Assembly: GCA_029267795.1 (NCBI GenBank)
Contig: JAJUHR010000002.1
Coordinates: forward strand, 1 to 25,447
Length of the DNA stretch: 25,447 nt
DNA from: Planctomycetota bacterium
GTDB taxonomy: Bacteria > Planctomycetota > Phycisphaerae > Phycisphaerales > Phycisphaeraceae
Reading direction: 5' to 3'
A model generated the notes under the pieces. The model was not told where the DNA came from and did not search any database. It saw nothing but the letters and a program-made list of their open reading frames with translations. Below are positions 7,546 to 15,417 of the stretch, piece after piece; position 1 is the stretch's first letter; each line of letters begins with the position of its first letter. The position numbers were made by a program, and so were the translations under genes.

Positions 7546-7570
7546 CCCCGGGGCCATCCGCGGCCCGGGG
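7546..7570 (-). promoter_or_regulatory. Strong hairpin in the flgK-flgL gap with GGA in a hexaloop
   Basis: Read on the minus strand: arm CCCCGGGCC, loop GCGGAT, arm GGCCCCGGGG, giving 9 pairs with one bulged G. It begins 4 bases after the flgK stop and ends 17 bases before the flgL start. The loop plus next base reads GGATG, the core of the CsrA consensus. Alternatively it is an intercistronic hairpin that protects or separates the flgK and flgL messages; no T-run follows. Confidence 0.6.
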
Positions 7571-7574
7571 GGTC

Positions 7575-9281
7575 TCACACGAGCGACAACAAGGTCTGCA
7601 GCAGCTCGTCGACGACAACGAGGAACCGGGCGCTGCCCTGGTAGGCCCGCTGGAACGCGAGGAGGTTGATCGTCTCTTCGTCGGTGTTGACGCCGCTGGC
7701 GGACTGCTGCTGGGCTTGAAGGTTTTCGCGGACGACGGTGGTCGCCTCCTGCTCCAGTTCCGCCTGGGCGGCGCGAGCGGCGTAGTCCCCCACATGCCGA
7801 TCCCAAAACTCGGTCAGGCTCAGGCCGTCCAACCCGGGGACCGCTTGGTTGCGCAGCCCCGCCAGCGCCAGGGCCGTACGGTTGTCCCCCGGCACGTGCC
7901 CCTGCGCCGCAGCAACCAGGGCAGGGGATCGATCGACCACACTGTTGACGTCGATATCGCGGGCGTCGCTGCCGACGAAGAACGTGTTGATGCCCAACGC
8001 CGCCAGCATGCCGCTGGAGTCGTCGCTGAAGGTGATTTCGAAGTCGGCGCTATCGGCTTGGATCGTGAGCCTGCCGTCCGGCGTGATCGAGGCGAAGAGG
8101 TTCGCCACCGCATCGAGGTCCGTCACCAGGCTCTGCAGCGTCGTGTCGGCCGAGGAGTTGATCCCGTCCAGATCGACGTTGATCACGCCGGTCGTGCGCT
8201 GGCCGGTGGACTTCTGGGTCAGGTGGACCTGGAACGACCCGTGCCTGGGCGTGAACTCCAGCCCGGCCGCGGCGCTGGTGAGCACGGCAGCGGGGTCGTC
8301 CACCCGGGCAGCGGCAGTCACCGAATCGAACCCTCCCAAGCCCTGGCCCTGGCTGTGGATGCGGTTGATCTGGAAGATCAGCTCGTGGGCGAACCGGTCG
8401 AGGGTATCGATCGCGGCGACCAAGTCTGCGTCGCGCGCTTCGGCCAGCGCCCCGAGCCGGCCTGAGGTCGTCTGCAGCACGCTCTGATCGTCCTGGATCA
8501 CCAGGTCGATCTCGAGCCGGTCCCCCACGGCCCGCCGCCGCAGCTCCACCCCCCGGCTTTTTCCATTAAGGATGATCGGCAACGACCCGACAAAGACGTC
8601 GATGGCCCCGGAGTTCTGCTCGACCGCGGATACCTCGATGTACTGGGATAGTTCGGCGAGCAGCGCGTCGCGCTGGTCGCGCAACCCGTTGGCCTGACCA
8701 CCGCCTGCCTCGCTCAGGACCAGCTGGCCGTTCATCGCTTCGATCTTTTCGAGCAGGTCGTTGACGGTGGAAGCGATGGAGTCGATGGCGGCGTCGACCT
8801 GTTCGCGCAGCTGGGCCATGTCCTCCCGCAACCCCCGGATGAACCCGCCCAGCGTCCGTGCCTGCTGCAGCACGAGCGTGCGGACGGAGTTGTCCTCCGG
8901 GCTGTTGGCTAGCTCGTTCCACGCACCGAAGAAGGCGCTTAAGTGGGACGAGAGGTCGTTGTCCGAGAGCTCGTTTTCGAGGGACTCGATCTGTGAGAGC
9001 AACTGCTGGCGTTCCAAGGCGCCGGACTGGTCGGCGATGCTGGTCCGCAGCCGAGACTCGAGCGACTCGTGGATGTGCCGGACGATCTGCTGGACTTGGA
9101 CGCCGCGCCCGATGAAGATGTCGCGTTGGATCTCCTGCGAACCGGCGGAAGTCAGGTCGATCGACTGCCGGTGGTACCCCGGGGTGGCGATGTTGGCCAG
9201 ATTCTGGCCGGTCAATTCGATCGCGGTCTGACTGGCGATCAGCCCCGTCCGTCCGATTTGTAGCGAGCCGCTAAGCCCCAT
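7575..9281 (-). CDS. flgK: Hook-filament junction protein FlgK (HAP1)
   Basis: First junction protein on the hook tip, needed before FlgL and the filament can assemble; exported by the flagellar secretion system. The N-terminus (residues 10-40, ending in the rod/hook-family ANIATPGYHRQ) and the C-terminal helix (INLLAFQRAYQGSARF followed by ELLQTLL) are diagnostic. Its 568 residues fit the usual range. The start has GAGGT about 6 bases upstream. The order flgN-flgK-flgL matches chaperone and substrates in one unit. The 79-base gap before it can fold with GCCGCG/CGCGGC and GAAC/GTTC arms around a loop containing GGGATG. Confidence 0.95.
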   Translation of the reverse strand: MGLSGSLQIGRTGLIASQTAIELTGQNLANIATPGYHRQSIDLTSAGSQEIQRDIFIGRGVQVQQIVRHIHESLESRLRTSIADQSGALERQQLLSQIESLENELSDNDLSSHLSAFFGAWNELANSPEDNSVRTLVLQQARTLGGFIRGLREDMAQLREQVDAAIDSIASTVNDLLEKIEAMNGQLVLSEAGGGQANGLRDQRDALLAELSQYIEVSAVEQNSGAIDVFVGSLPIILNGKSRGVELRRRAVGDRLEIDLVIQDDQSVLQTTSGRLGALAEARDADLVAAIDTLDRFAHELIFQINRIHSQGQGLGGFDSVTAAARVDDPAAVLTSAAAGLEFTPRHGSFQVHLTQKSTGQRTTGVINVDLDGINSSADTTLQSLVTDLDAVANLFASITPDGRLTIQADSADFEITFSDDSSGMLAALGINTFFVGSDARDIDVNSVVDRSPALVAAAQGHVPGDNRTALALAGLRNQAVPGLDGLSLTEFWDRHVGDYAARAAQAELEQEATTVVRENLQAQQQSASGVNTDEETINLLAFQRAYQGSARFLVVVDELLQTLLSLV

Positions 9282-9360
9282 CGAGCTACCTCACCGCGAG
9301 CGCCGCGGAACCGTGCATCCCGTTCGCCTTTGCCTCGTGTTCTGCGCGGCCAGCAGCCCC

Positions 9361-9864
9361 CTACACCGTGGTATTGAAGGTGCTGACCGTCAGCGCCGCC
9401 TTAGGCGCCGCCCCCCCGCGGCTGTACAAACCGATCCCCGTGACCATCCCACCGACGACCTGGACCAGGCCGGCCATGTGGCGGACCAGGGACTCGGTGG
9501 CGGTGCGGGTCACCGCTGTGTGATGCCTGGTGTCTTCGATGCGCTGCCGCAGTTGCTGGCGCAGCACGAGCAGCCTGCCTCGAGCGGGTTCGGGCAGCCG
9601 CTGCGCCAGTTCGCCCAGGCGGAGCGGTGCCGCCGCCGAAGGATCGGTGCGCAGCGTCAGCTCCGCCACGAGGGTCAGCCTCTGTTTCTCCAGTTCGCCG
9701 ATGGCTTGAACGATCTGGTTTTCTTCCTCGCAGCAGGCGGCTAGGGCCCGGGGGTCGGCCGCGCCAAGGGCCTGCCGCTTGCGGTTGACCACGGCCAGCA
9801 GCCGCTCGTGCGCCGCCGCCATGTCCACCAACACCGTTTCGAGCTGGGCGAGCTGCTTATCCAC
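9361..9864 (-). CDS. flgN: FlgN-like export chaperone for FlgK and FlgL
   Basis: FlgN-family proteins are small helical chaperones that keep FlgK and FlgL soluble and deliver them to the export gate. The 167-residue product is almost entirely helical in composition (heptad-rich in Leu, Ala, Glu and Arg over residues 1-135), with a loose Gly/Ala/Thr tail. Sequence conservation in this family is low, so the call rests mainly on size, helix content, the ALAACCEEENQIVQAI segment typical of the family, and its place directly before flgK. It starts at GTG and overlaps the preceding gene by 8 bases, which suggests coupled translation. Confidence 0.82.
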   Translation of the reverse strand: MDKQLAQLETVLVDMAAAHERLLAVVNRKRQALGAADPRALAACCEEENQIVQAIGELEKQRLTLVAELTLRTDPSAAAPLRLGELAQRLPEPARGRLLVLRQQLRQRIEDTRHHTAVTRTATESLVRHMAGLVQVVGGMVTGIGLYSRGGAAPKAALTVSTFNTTV

Positions 9865-10309
9865 GCAGGTTCACCTTTGCGTCTGAAGCGTGGGGGTTAC
9901 GCGATCGCTCCAGGCTGTGCCGGCCGAGCGTGCGCGCGATCGCGTCCACCAGCGGGAGGTTGGACCGCTGGGTGATTCGCTCAGCAAGGATCGAATCCAA
10001 GCGGGCCCCGAACGCGTCCTCCGCGAACCCGCCGTGGAATAGCTCGGTCCGGAAGGGGTCGCGCCGCATCTGCGTCAGGACGGGCTGGACCAGGGCGATC
10101 GACACGAGCTGCTGGGCCGCCTCGTGTGACGCTCGATGGTTAGGTGGTGCCGAGGATGCACCGGACAGGCCCGCCGACCCCCGCGCCGAACGATGGCCCG
10201 CCAACAGCGCAGCGAACCCCGGTTCCGATGGGGCCATCGCGCCTGGACCGGACAGGGTCGAGGCGGCGTGGCTAGACATTTCCAAGCGGCTAATCGAAGA
10301 GGCTTCCAT
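9857..10309 (-). CDS. flgJ: FlgJ-type rod-binding (rod cap) protein without muramidase domain
   Basis: Residues about 60-130 match the FlgJ N-terminal rod-binding domain: a helix beginning AAQQLVSIALVQPVLTQM, an acidic/aromatic linker, then a helix-turn ending in an LVDAIARTLGRH-like segment. The glucosaminidase domain found in enterobacterial FlgJ is absent, as in many other phyla, so another enzyme must open the wall. The ATG at 10309 gives 150 residues and has GGAAGG 11 bases upstream. A GTG at 10408 would add 33 residues translated from a tandem DNA repeat with a Cys/Pro/Arg-rich product, which looks non-coding. The gene follows flgI and overlaps flgN. Confidence 0.78.
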   Translation of the reverse strand: MEASSISRLEMSSHAASTLSGPGAMAPSEPGFAALLAGHRSARGSAGLSGASSAPPNHRASHEAAQQLVSIALVQPVLTQMRRDPFRTELFHGGFAEDAFGARLDSILAERITQRSNLPLVDAIARTLGRHSLERSRNPHASDAKVNLRG

Positions 10310-10314
10310 GCTTG

Positions 10315-10398
10315 GGCACACCTTCCGAGGACACACCGACCGAGGGTCACTTTCCGGGACACACCTTCCCGAACACACCTTCCGGGGGACACCTTCCG
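10315..10398 (-). repeat. Six-copy degenerate tandem repeat between flgI and flgJ
   Basis: About six head-to-tail copies of a 13-15 base unit, on the plus strand near GGACACACCTTCCG, with units starting at 10315, 10329, 10344, 10357, 10372 and 10385. On the minus (mRNA) strand, five of the six units carry GGA, mostly as CGGAAGGTGTG. The array fills the gap between the flgI stop and the likely flgJ start. Copy-number change would alter the leader length or the flgJ N-terminus. Confidence 0.8.
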
Positions 10399-10417
10399 GG
10401 GGGCCCACGGACCGGGT

Positions 10418-11530
10418 TCATTCCAGGATCAGCTGGGCGTGCAGCTTGCCGCTGCGGTGGATCTCCTTCACGATCGCGATGCGGTCGACCGCATCGACCT
10501 TCAACTGGTTAAACGCCTCGAGCAGGTCGGCCAGCTTCGCGCCGCCTCGCTTCTCCGGGTCGATGGGCACGAAGTGGCGGCTGTCACGGACCGGGTTCTG
10601 CTCGCTGGGGGTGATCGGGGGCGTGATGGTGGTGATCGTCAGGCCTTTGTGCGAGATGATCGCGGGGGAGATCTGCACGTCGCCGCTGACGACGATCGTG
10701 CCGGTGCGCTCGTTGATCACTACGCGGGCGCCCGTGCCGATCTGCGTGGGGTCGACGTACGCCCGCAACACCTGGCTGATGAACGGGGCGGGGTCCGACC
10801 GCTCGTAGGTCGGCACCTCGATGACGACGTTCTTCTGGTCGATCGCCTTGGCCAGGTTGGGCCCGTCGGGCGAGACGATGCCGTTGATCAGGTTCGCCAG
10901 GTTGTTCGCCGTGGGCCAGGAGGCGTTGGCCTCGTTGAGCACGAGGGTGATCCTGCCGAAGGAGTCGAGGTAGCGAGCCATCACGTCACGGGTGAGCTGG
11001 GCCCCCTCTTTCACCACGCCGACGGTCGGGGCGTCGGGGGATTCGATCGTCACCGGCCCCTCGGCGAAGGCATACACTGGCGAACCCGGCACCGGCCCGG
11101 TCATGGGGATCATGAACAGCCGCCCGCCCGCGAGACTCTTGGCCGGCCCGACAGCGCTGACGTGCACGTCCACGCGGTCGCCCTCGCGGACGCCCGAGGC
11201 CGGCAGCGTGGCGACCAGCGTGACCAGGGCAACGTTCTTGGCGTCCTTCAATTCGATCGCCACCGCGGTGGGGTCCATCAGCTGCTGGATCACCGCCGCC
11301 AGCGGGCGCATTGCCGGGAGAAAGGCCCCGCCGTCCCCGGTCCCTCGCAACCCCACCACCAGCCCCATCCCCACCAGCTTGCTGGACTCGGCCCCCTTGA
11401 GTCGCACGAGGTCCTGCACCTGCACCGCGAAAGCCCGCCCGGCCGGCACCGCCAGCAGCGCCCCCACAAGCGCCGCCGCCAGCCCGCTGCCGGGAATCCG
11501 CCGCCGTGTTTTGACGTCTCGGTTGCTCAT
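10418..11530 (-). CDS. flgI: Flagellar P-ring protein FlgI
   Basis: Forms the periplasmic P-ring bushing around the rod in the peptidoglycan layer. The 370-residue product has a Sec signal peptide (Arg-rich start, hydrophobic stretch at about 15-30, AFA cleavage site near 34), then VQVQDLVRLKG and the hallmark LVVGLRGTGDGG around residues 57-68. The C-terminus has LADLLEAFNQLKVDAVDRIAIVKEI, typical of the family. Length is normal. It lies between flgH and flgJ as in most flagellar operons. The gap before it contains GGCC arms (11539-11553) around a loop with GGGAT, and its Shine-Dalgarno is weak. Confidence 0.96.
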   Translation of the reverse strand: MSNRDVKTRRRIPGSGLAAALVGALLAVPAGRAFAVQVQDLVRLKGAESSKLVGMGLVVGLRGTGDGGAFLPAMRPLAAVIQQLMDPTAVAIELKDAKNVALVTLVATLPASGVREGDRVDVHVSAVGPAKSLAGGRLFMIPMTGPVPGSPVYAFAEGPVTIESPDAPTVGVVKEGAQLTRDVMARYLDSFGRITLVLNEANASWPTANNLANLINGIVSPDGPNLAKAIDQKNVVIEVPTYERSDPAPFISQVLRAYVDPTQIGTGARVVINERTGTIVVSGDVQISPAIISHKGLTITTITPPITPSEQNPVRDSRHFVPIDPEKRGGAKLADLLEAFNQLKVDAVDRIAIVKEIHRSGKLHAQLILE

Positions 11531-11571
11531 GTTTTTCAGGCCATCCCGCGGCCGGTTCCGATCGCGTTGAG

Positions 11572-12309
11572 CTAGAAGTTAAAGACCGTGTCAACCAGCT
11601 TGGTCAGCCAACCTTTCTTTGTTGCGCGGCGAAGCTCGCCGGTGTGCTCCTTGACCACACGCAGGTCGTACAACTGGGTGGAGAGCACCGTGTTGTCCGC
11701 CGCGACGTCCTCTTTCCTGCACGTGCCGGTGAGCAGCATCGAGAGGCTCTCGTCGTCGCTCTGGATAAACTTGCGGGCCTCGAGCACCAGCGTGCCGTTG
11801 GGCCGGATGTCGATGACCCGGGCGGTGATGCGGGCGACGAACGAGTCCTTACGGTTGTAGTCGCCGTCGCCCTCAAACTTGCCGTTGTAGCTGAGGTCCA
11901 GCTCGGGCCGGTCGCCCTCGGTGTCACCCGGCCGGACGCGGAACTGCAGCAGGTCCTTCAGCTGCAGGTCGGGGAAGCGGTTGATCTTGGCCTTGGTGCT
12001 GAGTTTTTTCTCGGTGTCGAGGTTGGATTCCGAATCCGACTCCACCGATTCGCGGACGATGATGGTGATCAGGTCGTGCAAAGCGAACTGGCGGGGCTCC
12101 GGTTGCAAGACCGAGGCCAGGCTCGTGCGGACCAGCTCGTCCGACCGTTGGTCGGGCACGCCGATCCGGACGGGGCTGCCCGCGGGTGGGGGCGGGGGCT
12201 CTTGAAGGTAAAGCGAGGAGGTCTGGGCGAACGTGGCATCGGACGCGGCCCACGGCATCCCTACCAGCCCCGAACAAACCACCAGCAAGCAGCATCGAGT
12301 GGGGTTCAC
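11572..12309 (-). CDS. flgH: Flagellar L-ring protein FlgH
   Basis: Builds the outer-membrane L ring. Family features of this 245-residue protein are the segment FALHDLITIIVRESVESDSES (about residues 76-96), RVIDIRPNGTLVLEARK in the middle, and the LTGTCRKEDVAADNTVLSTQ stretch near residue 200. The N-terminus is hydrophobic but has no good lipobox: the cysteines at positions 6, 7 and 12 are not preceded by a small residue in the L-x-[GAS]-C pattern, so it may be cleaved by signal peptidase I instead of being a lipoprotein. A Pro-rich spacer (PPPPPAG) follows. It starts with GTG overlapping the flgA stop (GTGA), so translation is coupled to flgA. Confidence 0.93.
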   Translation of the reverse strand: MNPTRCCLLVVCSGLVGMPWAASDATFAQTSSLYLQEPPPPPAGSPVRIGVPDQRSDELVRTSLASVLQPEPRQFALHDLITIIVRESVESDSESNLDTEKKLSTKAKINRFPDLQLKDLLQFRVRPGDTEGDRPELDLSYNGKFEGDGDYNRKDSFVARITARVIDIRPNGTLVLEARKFIQSDDESLSMLLTGTCRKEDVAADNTVLSTQLYDLRVVKEHTGELRRATKKGWLTKLVDTVFNF

Positions 12310-13430
12310 GATTGAGCCTCCGCCGCAGCCGATACCTCGGCGTTACTGCCCCACGACCCGGTGTCGGGCACCGCTTCGACCGTACCCTCCTGCGTGCCCG
12401 TGACGCGCACAGGGTACGTTTCGCCCGAACGATCGTTGCGCACCTCGATCACACTGCCGAGGCCGCCGTCTTGCATCGCACGCCCAACGACTTTGATCAC
12501 CAGGGCACCCGATACGCAACGGACCGTGACCGGTTCACCGCGGCGGACCAGCAATGGCGACCGCAGTTGATCCGGGTAGATCGCCGCCCCAGCGCGGATC
12601 ACCGCCGCGGCAACCCGGCCCACCGCGTGCTCCGGCGAAGCGACCGGCTCCGTAGGGGTCGTCAGGTACAGTTCGCGCGGTTCCAGGTCCCCGGGGGCGA
12701 TCGTCTGTCCCCGGCCGATCGTCGCCCGAGCGACCACCGCCACTCGCCGCCGGGCCACCTCCGCCGTCACCCGCCCCACTTCCACCGGCCGATCGCCATC
12801 CCACCGGCGGATCACGATCGGGACCCGCCCGACCGGGACCGATGAGAGCGGCTCCAATTCATACCGATCCCGCCCGATGAGCTGCGACAGCGTCTGCTCA
12901 TCGTGGTCTGCAAATTCGATCCGCAGTTGCTGGCGATCGACACCGGCGAATCGCTCGATCAACTCAACCACGCGATCTTGCAGGGTGCCGGTCGAGGGAA
13001 AATCCACGGGATCCGCTTCGCCGGCCGCCCGCGCCTGATCGGCCTGGGCCGGGCGATCCTGGGGGTGGTCGCTGCGCTGCACCCGGCAGACCCCATGTCC
13101 ACGCAGCGCGACGACCGCCCAGTTCACCCCGTGGGCGTCGAGCGCGCGACGCACCGAGTCAATCGTGACCACGGCTGACTCGCCCCCAGAATCCCCGGAG
13201 CCCCCGGAAACGGCCCCCGCCGGCCCCAAGGTTGCAACGACCACGTCGCCGAGCGACTCGCTCAGTTCGCCCTGGAGCTCGGCCACGTCGCGCAGCAGCA
13301 CCCGCTCCCCCGTCACGACGGCATGATCCCTCAGCCGGACGCTGTCCTGCCCCGAGGCGGGAGCGGCCCCGCCAGCGACGGCCAGCGCCGCCGCCACCGC
13401 GAAAACCCGCTTGAACGCGTGATGCCTCAT
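12306..13430 (-). CDS. flgA: Flagellar P-ring assembly chaperone FlgA
   Basis: Periplasmic chaperone needed for FlgI polymerisation into the P ring. The product begins with a signal peptide (basic start, hydrophobic stretch at about 8-22, ASGQ cleavage region near 26). The C-terminal half carries the SAF-type fold: VVARATIGRGQTIAPGDLEPREL, then a GRVAAAVIRAGAAIYPDQL segment and PVTVRCVSGALVIKVVGRAMQDG, all typical of FlgA. At 374 residues it is longer than the usual 220-240; the extra length is N-terminal and includes a Gln/Arg/Asp-rich linker around residues 112-140. It sits between flgG and flgH and overlaps the latter. Confidence 0.92.
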   Translation of the reverse strand: MRHHAFKRVFAVAAALAVAGGAAPASGQDSVRLRDHAVVTGERVLLRDVAELQGELSESLGDVVVATLGPAGAVSGGSGDSGGESAVVTIDSVRRALDAHGVNWAVVALRGHGVCRVQRSDHPQDRPAQADQARAAGEADPVDFPSTGTLQDRVVELIERFAGVDRQQLRIEFADHDEQTLSQLIGRDRYELEPLSSVPVGRVPIVIRRWDGDRPVEVGRVTAEVARRRVAVVARATIGRGQTIAPGDLEPRELYLTTPTEPVASPEHAVGRVAAAVIRAGAAIYPDQLRSPLLVRRGEPVTVRCVSGALVIKVVGRAMQDGGLGSVIEVRNDRSGETYPVRVTGTQEGTVEAVPDTGSWGSNAEVSAAAEAQS

Positions 13431-13449
13431 GCCGCCCGTCCGTGATCAG

Positions 13450-14259
13450 CTAGAACCTGCGGAGGTTGGAGATCACTTCCAGCACCGCGTCAGCCGCCTG
13501 GATCGACTGGCTGTTCATCTCAAAAGCCCGCTGCGTCTTGATCAGCGACACCAATTCCTTCACCGGGTCCACGTTCGAGGATTCCAGGAACTTCTGGAGG
13601 ATCGTGCCGAGGGTCCCTTCGCCGGGGTTGCCCTGGATCGGCGGGCCCGAGGCCGCAGTCTCGACGAGCAGGTTGCCGCCGATCGATCGCAGCCCGTTGG
13701 GGTTCACGAAGGTGGCCAGCTGGATCTGCCCGACGTTGGCCGGATCGACTTGGCCGGCCAGGTAAGCGAACACCGTGCCATCGGCGCTGACCTCGATGCG
13801 CTCGGTGTCGGCGGGGATGGTGATCGGGGGCTCCAGCCGTGGGCCGTCGGAGTTGCCCAGCACCATCTCGCCGTCGCGGTTGACGAAGAAGTTGCCCGCA
13901 CGGGTATAACCGATGCCGTTGCCGATCTCCGGCAGGATCCGCACCTGGAACATGCCCGCGCCGTCGACCATCAAATCCAGCTCGCGCCCGGTCTCCAGCG
14001 GCGAGCCGGTGGTGAAGTCGAACTGCGTGTTGCTGATCCGCGTGCCCAGGCCCACCGCCAGGCCCGCCGGCCGCTGATCGCCGTTGGCGTTTTCGACGCC
14101 GGGCTGGGCTTTGAGCTGGTAAAGCAGGTCTTCGAAGTTGGCGCGCGACGACTTGAACCCGGCGGTGTTCACGTTCGCCAGGTTGTTGGCGATGATGTCC
14201 AGCTCGGTGGACAACGCCGACAAGCCGGTCGACGCGGAATGGAGGGCTACGACAGCCAT
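13450..14259 (-). CDS. flgG: Flagellar distal rod protein FlgG
   Basis: Forms the distal rod that passes through the P and L rings. The N-terminal motif LDIIANNLANVNTAGFKSSRA (residues about 20-40) is the rod-protein signature, and the C-terminus NVDPVKELVSLIKTQRAFEMNSQSIQAADAVLEVI matches FlgG closely. Length (269 residues) is about the family norm of 260. AAGGA lies 9 bases before the ATG. It follows flgF by 36 bases. FlgE or FlgF are unlikely because the C-terminal match is FlgG-like and a FlgF paralogue is next door. Confidence 0.96.
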   Translation of the reverse strand: MAVVALHSASTGLSALSTELDIIANNLANVNTAGFKSSRANFEDLLYQLKAQPGVENANGDQRPAGLAVGLGTRISNTQFDFTTGSPLETGRELDLMVDGAGMFQVRILPEIGNGIGYTRAGNFFVNRDGEMVLGNSDGPRLEPPITIPADTERIEVSADGTVFAYLAGQVDPANVGQIQLATFVNPNGLRSIGGNLLVETAASGPPIQGNPGEGTLGTILQKFLESSNVDPVKELVSLIKTQRAFEMNSQSIQAADAVLEVISNLRRF

Positions 14260-14295
14260 AAACCAAGTTCCTTGACCCGCACGCCGCGGCCCGGG

Positions 14296-15084
14296 TTACG
14301 CCACTCGCCCTAAAACATTCACCGCCCGGTCCATCAGCAGGTCGTGGTAGCGGATCAGGTTGGTGTTAGCGGTGGCCGCCTGGGTCGCCTCGACCAGCGA
14401 CAGCAGCGTCGTGACGGGGTCCACCGCGCTGGCCTCCACGAACCCCTGTCGCACCCCCGCTGCCTCAGCCGGGACGCGGGGGTCGGCCTGCCCCTGGAAT
14501 CCAAAGAGGTTCTGGCCGTGCTTCACCAGTCGCTGGGGGTCGCGGACCGAGGTGATCTGCAATTGGGCGACGACTTGACCGTTCTGGCGCAGCCGCCCGG
14601 CTGAATCGATCGTCAGCGGGGCGCCGTCGCCGATCCGAATCGGCTGGTCCTGAGGGTCCAGCACCGCGTGCCCGCCAGCCACCGTGACCAGATATCCCTG
14701 GGCTGAGCGGGTAAAACGCCCGTCGCGCGTGAGGCGCACCGACGCCCGATCCCCCCCGGCCGGGTCGGCGGCTGAGACCGCGAAAAAGGCGTCCGGGGCG
14801 TCCAGGGCCACATCGAGAGGGCCGCCCGTCTGCTCAAGAGAACCCGCGGCGAAGCTGACGCTCTGGGGACCGGCCAGAACACCCCCACCCAGTTGCTCCA
14901 AGAGCCGCTGGCTTACCTGGGAGCTCAGCCCGTCCTCGACCGCCTCCGGGGCGCGCTGGCGGATCGCCGGGACGTCCGGCTTGAAGCCGACCGTCGCGAC
15001 GTTCGCCAGGTTATTGGCATAGACGTCCTGGCGATACAGGTTCGTTAGGACGCCCGAAGCGGAAAGATACAGGCCGTAGTTCAT
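14296..15084 (-). CDS. flgF: Flagellar rod protein FlgF
   Basis: Second FlgG-like rod protein, placed by position as FlgF (proximal rod). The N-terminus has the rod motif DVYANNLANVATVGFKPD and the C-terminus a diverged rod helix (SAVDPVTTLLSLVEATQAATANTNL). Its 262 residues fit FlgF/FlgG. The start ATG overlaps the stop of the upstream small gene (ATGA), so translation is coupled. FlgF and FlgG paralogues are hard to tell apart in distant phyla; the order flgF-flgG and the weaker C-terminal conservation favour FlgF. Confidence 0.88.
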   Translation of the reverse strand: MNYGLYLSASGVLTNLYRQDVYANNLANVATVGFKPDVPAIRQRAPEAVEDGLSSQVSQRLLEQLGGGVLAGPQSVSFAAGSLEQTGGPLDVALDAPDAFFAVSAADPAGGDRASVRLTRDGRFTRSAQGYLVTVAGGHAVLDPQDQPIRIGDGAPLTIDSAGRLRQNGQVVAQLQITSVRDPQRLVKHGQNLFGFQGQADPRVPAEAAGVRQGFVEASAVDPVTTLLSLVEATQAATANTNLIRYHDLLMDRAVNVLGRVA

Positions 15085-15314
15085 CGGTCGGCCTCCGTGC
15101 AGACCGCGCCCGCGTCCGTGCGAGTGATCAAACCTGCAGGCCGCCAGTCGAATCCTTCAACACGGCACTGTTCTTCCCCAAGCCGTCCCGTGTGCAATCG
15201 CTGGGTGGCGTCGTACTGGTGTACCGATTCAGCAAGCTTCGCCAGACGGATCAACGCCTGCCCCAGGTTTGCATCGCCGGACCGCTCGATCAGCCGCAGC
15301 CAGTTCGTCCTCAC
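15081..15314 (-). CDS. Unknown 77-residue protein, first gene of the flagellar operon
   Basis: I do not recognise a family. The product is soluble in composition, with an amphipathic helical N-terminal half (residues 1-32, Leu/Ala/Arg-rich) and a less ordered C-terminal half with one Cys near residue 50 and another near 72. No signal peptide or membrane segment is visible. Evidence that it is real: GAGGTGA lies 5-6 bases before the GTG start, the stop overlaps the flgF start in an ATGA, and it is the first frame after the sigma-54-like promoter. It may be a small regulator, chaperone or leader protein for the operon. Confidence 0.65.
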   Translation of the reverse strand: MRTNWLRLIERSGDANLGQALIRLAKLAESVHQYDATQRLHTGRLGEEQCRVEGFDWRPAGLITRTDAGAVCTEADR

Positions 15315-15417
15315 GCTTTCACCTCGCTATAGGCCACTCGTGCTCAGGTGCGGGCCCGGCCACAACAAGGCCAGGGAGGCACCCAGTCACACAGACACCA
15401 CACGGCCTAAAGCTTGA

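Noticed and set aside
6425..7669. 414-codon plus-strand frame opposite flgL
   Set aside because: Antisense shadow; composition and lack of motifs match the other mirror frames.
10136..11575. 479-codon plus-strand frame opposite flgJ and flgI
   Set aside because: Mirror of flgI; part of it is the tandem repeat. No domain is seen.
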